A stretch of DNA of 16,261 nucleotides from an uncultured bacterium (GTDB lineage: Bacteria > Verrucomicrobiota > Kiritimatiellia > CAIKKV01 > CAITUY01). The stretch's first letter is position 1. Each line of letters begins with the position of its first letter. Positions 14,499 to 16,261 of this stretch are shown here, piece after piece. Position numbers and translations under genes: made by a program. The notes under the pieces were generated by a model. The model searched no databases. It saw only the letters and a list, made by a program, of their open reading frames with translations, and was not told the DNA's origin. The stretch is taken from contig CAIZMS010000306.1 in assembly GCA_903934155.1 (NCBI GenBank), positions 1 through 16,261 on the forward strand, written 5' to 3'.

Positions 14499-15749
14499 TC
14501 AGCCGAAGGCGTCGGCAAATGCGTCCAACTCCACGGGAGTCATGCCCAACCTGGCCCCCCACAGTCTCCATTCCGAGACCGCTGCGGCGACTTGGCCAAT
14601 GATCGCATCGCTTTGAGTGGGCTTAATCCGGAAGTAAGGCGCCTCGGAACGTAATGCGTCGAGGGATGCATCCGGGCCCGTGCGAGGGGAAATCCAAGTC
14701 TTCAACTCACGAACACGATCGGGAAAGGGGTTGAGGTCGAAGGCCGGGGCCAGGCGCCACTGGCCGTGGCCGACATGCAGAAAACCGTGGTTGTGCAGGT
14801 GATCATCGACAGTGTTGATCAGGATCGAGAAGGCAATACGTCTGTAGAGTTCTTCAATATCGCACTGGGCATTACACCCGTGAACGCGGAGAGCGTCGAC
14901 GATCTCGGCATAAGTGTGCTCAGCAGGATCATCTCGCTCAACGCCAAGCAGCGTCGCTGCAGAGACGTAGGGAATGCGGCCACCCTCGCTCGTGCGATCG
15001 AAGCGGCGGATCAGCGCCACGGGCAGGTCTTCACTCATGACCAGACGGGCTTCAGCCGCCTGGATGCCTGCGTGTTTCGCAAGCTGGAGGGCCAGTACTT
15101 CCCCTTTTGTGACAGCCCGCTGGTCGGACACACTGGGAAACTTTCCGATCGCCAGTTGGCCATCGACATCCCGGAGAGAACATTTCGGACGGAGGCCACC
15201 CAGGGAGGTGGCACGGCCACGCAGGTAGACCAGGTCTTTCGCTGTCTCTGTGCTTGTCTCAACAGCCTGGGACGAAGCAATCAGTTGCCGCAGTTCAAGC
15301 AGAGGCGGGGTGCGGCGCCCACCCTCTGTGAATGATCCCTGAAAGATCCCCTCCTCATCCCGGAACCGTAGCGCTCCAACGCGACTCTCGTCATCGACAG
15401 CAAGAAGAAAGTCCAGTTCCCCGAGAACATTGATCGTAGCCGGTTGATTCCGCTCCCGTGTTCCCTCGCGCCGCTTTGCATGATCGCGAAGGATAACGCG
15501 ACGCCCCCAGCCGTCAGGCTCAGTATCGGCAATGGCGCCATGGAAGAGTGAGCCGTCCCCGTGACGGGCATGGAATTGGAACCCGCTCACGAGCGGGAGC
15601 ATGGGATCAATAGAGAATCGATCTTGATAAACCAACCACCCAGGAATGTAAGCGAACGCCGCGCTCTCGCGGCGGCCCTGCCGGTCGTAGCGCAGTTCAC
15701 CGAGGGGAGATGCCTCAGCCCCCAACAGTACCTGGATTTGTCGCTTCAT
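14499..15749 (-). CDS. hipA: HipA-family serine/threonine kinase toxin
   Basis: A 416-residue protein from the ATG at 15749, whose A is shared with the hipB stop (TGATG); a GTG one codon earlier is an alternative. The HipA domains are in order: an N-terminal beta subdomain (PLGELRYD, PDGWGRRVI at about 78-86), the glycine-rich ATP loop TSLGGLRPK (181-189), VALIRRFDR (244-252), the catalytic loop NTVDDHLHNHGF (312-323, with Asp315/316, His317 and Asn320) and the metal-binding APAFDLNP (Asp338). All key kinase residues appear intact. Family members phosphorylate tRNA synthetases (GltX in E. coli) or other targets and induce dormancy; the target here is unknown. Coupled translation after hipB fits a standard toxin-antitoxin pair. 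Confidence 0.92.
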   Translation of the reverse strand: MKRQIQVLLGAEASPLGELRYDRQGRRESAAFAYIPGWLVYQDRFSIDPMLPLVSGFQFHARHGDGSLFHGAIADTEPDGWGRRVILRDHAKRREGTRERNQPATINVLGELDFLLAVDDESRVGALRFRDEEGIFQGSFTEGGRRTPPLLELRQLIASSQAVETSTETAKDLVYLRGRATSLGGLRPKCSLRDVDGQLAIGKFPSVSDQRAVTKGEVLALQLAKHAGIQAAEARLVMSEDLPVALIRRFDRTSEGGRIPYVSAATLLGVERDDPAEHTYAEIVDALRVHGCNAQCDIEELYRRIAFSILINTVDDHLHNHGFLHVGHGQWRLAPAFDLNPFPDRVRELKTWISPRTGPDASLDALRSEAPYFRIKPTQSDAIIGQVAAAVSEWRLWGARLGMTPVELDAFADAFG

Positions 15750-16090
15750 CACACGCCTCTTGGAATCGGAACATGTCGGGGAGTCCTCACCCGTTTTGGC
15801 AGATGCTCGACTTCAAGCAATAGGCCTTGCTCATCATTGCGTTGATCAACCAACCCGGCCAATGGCGTGCCGAACCCGAGCACAAATAAGGCCTGGGCAT
15901 AAGCCCCCATTGAAACGGTGGCGTCGCCCTTCTCCATTCGTAGCCATGTGGATTTTGACACCCCAAGTCGTTCACACATCATTGACCCCGTCAGGCGCCT
16001 CTTGCGCCGGGCAATAGAAAGGTCGGCGCCAAACTTCACCAGCGATCGTCGCACATGCTGCGGCAAGACATTATTGACCTCTGACTTCAT
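15749..16090 (-). CDS. hipB: HipB-like Xre-family antitoxin and repressor
   Basis: A 113-residue protein with a helix-turn-helix of the Xre/Cro type at about residues 21-73: LSIARRKRRLTGSMMCERLGVSKSTWLRMEKG, then a regulatory-type helix ALFVLGFG. The C-terminal ~35 residues (HLPKRVRTPRHVPIPRG) are basic and flexible. It overlaps hipA at its stop. The ATG at 16090 has no ribosome binding site; the predicted -10 is only 8 bp upstream, so the mRNA may be leaderless, or a downstream TTG at 16066 preceded by AGAGG may be used. It should neutralise the kinase and repress its own operon through the AT-rich repeats just upstream. Confidence 0.88.
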   Translation of the reverse strand: MKSEVNNVLPQHVRRSLVKFGADLSIARRKRRLTGSMMCERLGVSKSTWLRMEKGDATVSMGAYAQALFVLGFGTPLAGLVDQRNDEQGLLLEVEHLPKRVRTPRHVPIPRGV

Positions 16091-16135
16091 ATAAATAATG
16101 ATACATAATGATTTATATTCGTCAATGATTTATAT
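16089..16135 (-). promoter_or_regulatory. hipBA promoter with repeated operator
   Basis: On the minus strand TTGACG (16125-16120) and TATCAT (16103-16098), both 5/6 to consensus, are 16 bp apart. AATGATTTATAT occurs twice on the plus strand (16107-16118 and 16124-16135), a perfect 12-bp direct repeat at 17-bp spacing that brackets the -35. ATATAAAT at 16089-16096 is the inverted copy of ATTTATAT at 16111-16118. Such repeats over a toxin-antitoxin promoter are the expected autoregulatory operators. Confidence 0.55.
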
Positions 16136-16261
16136 ATGAAGATTAATATCACGGATTGCGACAACGATGCTTGCCGAATTGACAGTTAACCAGAATAATA
16201 ATTTCCAGAGCTTTTTCAAGTCTTCAAGCGAGCGGCCCTATGTCTCCGCAACCAGGCGCCA
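16136..16261. other. Right-end non-coding stretch
   Basis: 126 bp upstream of hipBA. The first ~70 bp are AT-rich and the last ~50 bp return to the GC level of the rest. No ORF, hairpin or RNA gene could be supported. Confidence 0.3.

Noticed and set aside
14464..14510. Terminator hairpin for hipA at the GCGCCT...AGGCGT repeat
   Set aside because: The 6-bp stem lies mostly inside the stop region, includes a G-T pair and lacks a following T-run on the minus strand.

Overview
The window looks like a chromosomal segment of a GC-rich, probably anaerobic, heterotrophic bacterium. The reasons are a folate/corrinoid one-carbon gene set, a PocR-type AraC regulator, a fragment resembling a GH92 mannosidase, and a Met/Cys gene cluster. 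A member of the Planctomycetota-Verrucomicrobiota-Lentisphaerota-Kiritimatiellota group would fit, but that is an impression from gene content and nothing here proves it. No rRNA, tRNA or CRISPR array was seen.

Layout. (1) 1-4026, plus strand: sulfur amino acid block. It holds the 3' part of one trans-sulfuration PLP enzyme, a complete paralog overlapping it by 4 bp, cysteine synthase (cysK), a structured leader, and O-acetylhomoserine sulfhydrylase (metY). (2) 4079-5290, minus strand: a PreA-like flavin/iron-sulfur dehydrogenase subunit, convergent with metY. (3) 5651-6709, plus strand: a J-domain protein of unusual layout, followed by a strong hairpin. (4) 6794-10085, minus strand: fhs, an MTHFR-family gene and a corrinoid protein gene, apparently one operon. 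(5) 10187-11707, plus strand: a PocR/AraC regulator divergent from fhs. Its 3' end runs antisense into the next gene for 221 bp. (6) 11487-13874, minus strand: a UroD-fold (MtaA/CmuA-like) methyltransferase gene followed by an OFA-type MFS transporter gene, one operon with a visible promoter. (7) 13875-14498: non-coding stretch with a fragment resembling the C-terminal part of GH92 glycosidases and a foldback (imperfect palindrome) element of about 190-240 bp. (8) 14499-16090, minus strand: a HipBA-type toxin-antitoxin pair with an AT-rich repeat-containing promoter.

How the genes may work together. The central block (6794-13874) reads as a methyl-group transfer module. A zinc-type UroD-family methyltransferase would move a methyl group to or from the small corrinoid protein. 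The MTHFR-family protein would interconvert methyl-THF and methylene-THF, and formate-THF ligase would link formyl-THF to formate and ATP. The transporter would move the substrate or a product, and the PocR/AraC protein would sense an inducer. No second methyltransferase, folD or corrinoid reductive activator is visible, so the substrate and the direction of flow are open. The adjacent metY/cysK block leaves a link to homocysteine methylation possible. The right-hand end looks like a small accessory region beside degraded sequence.
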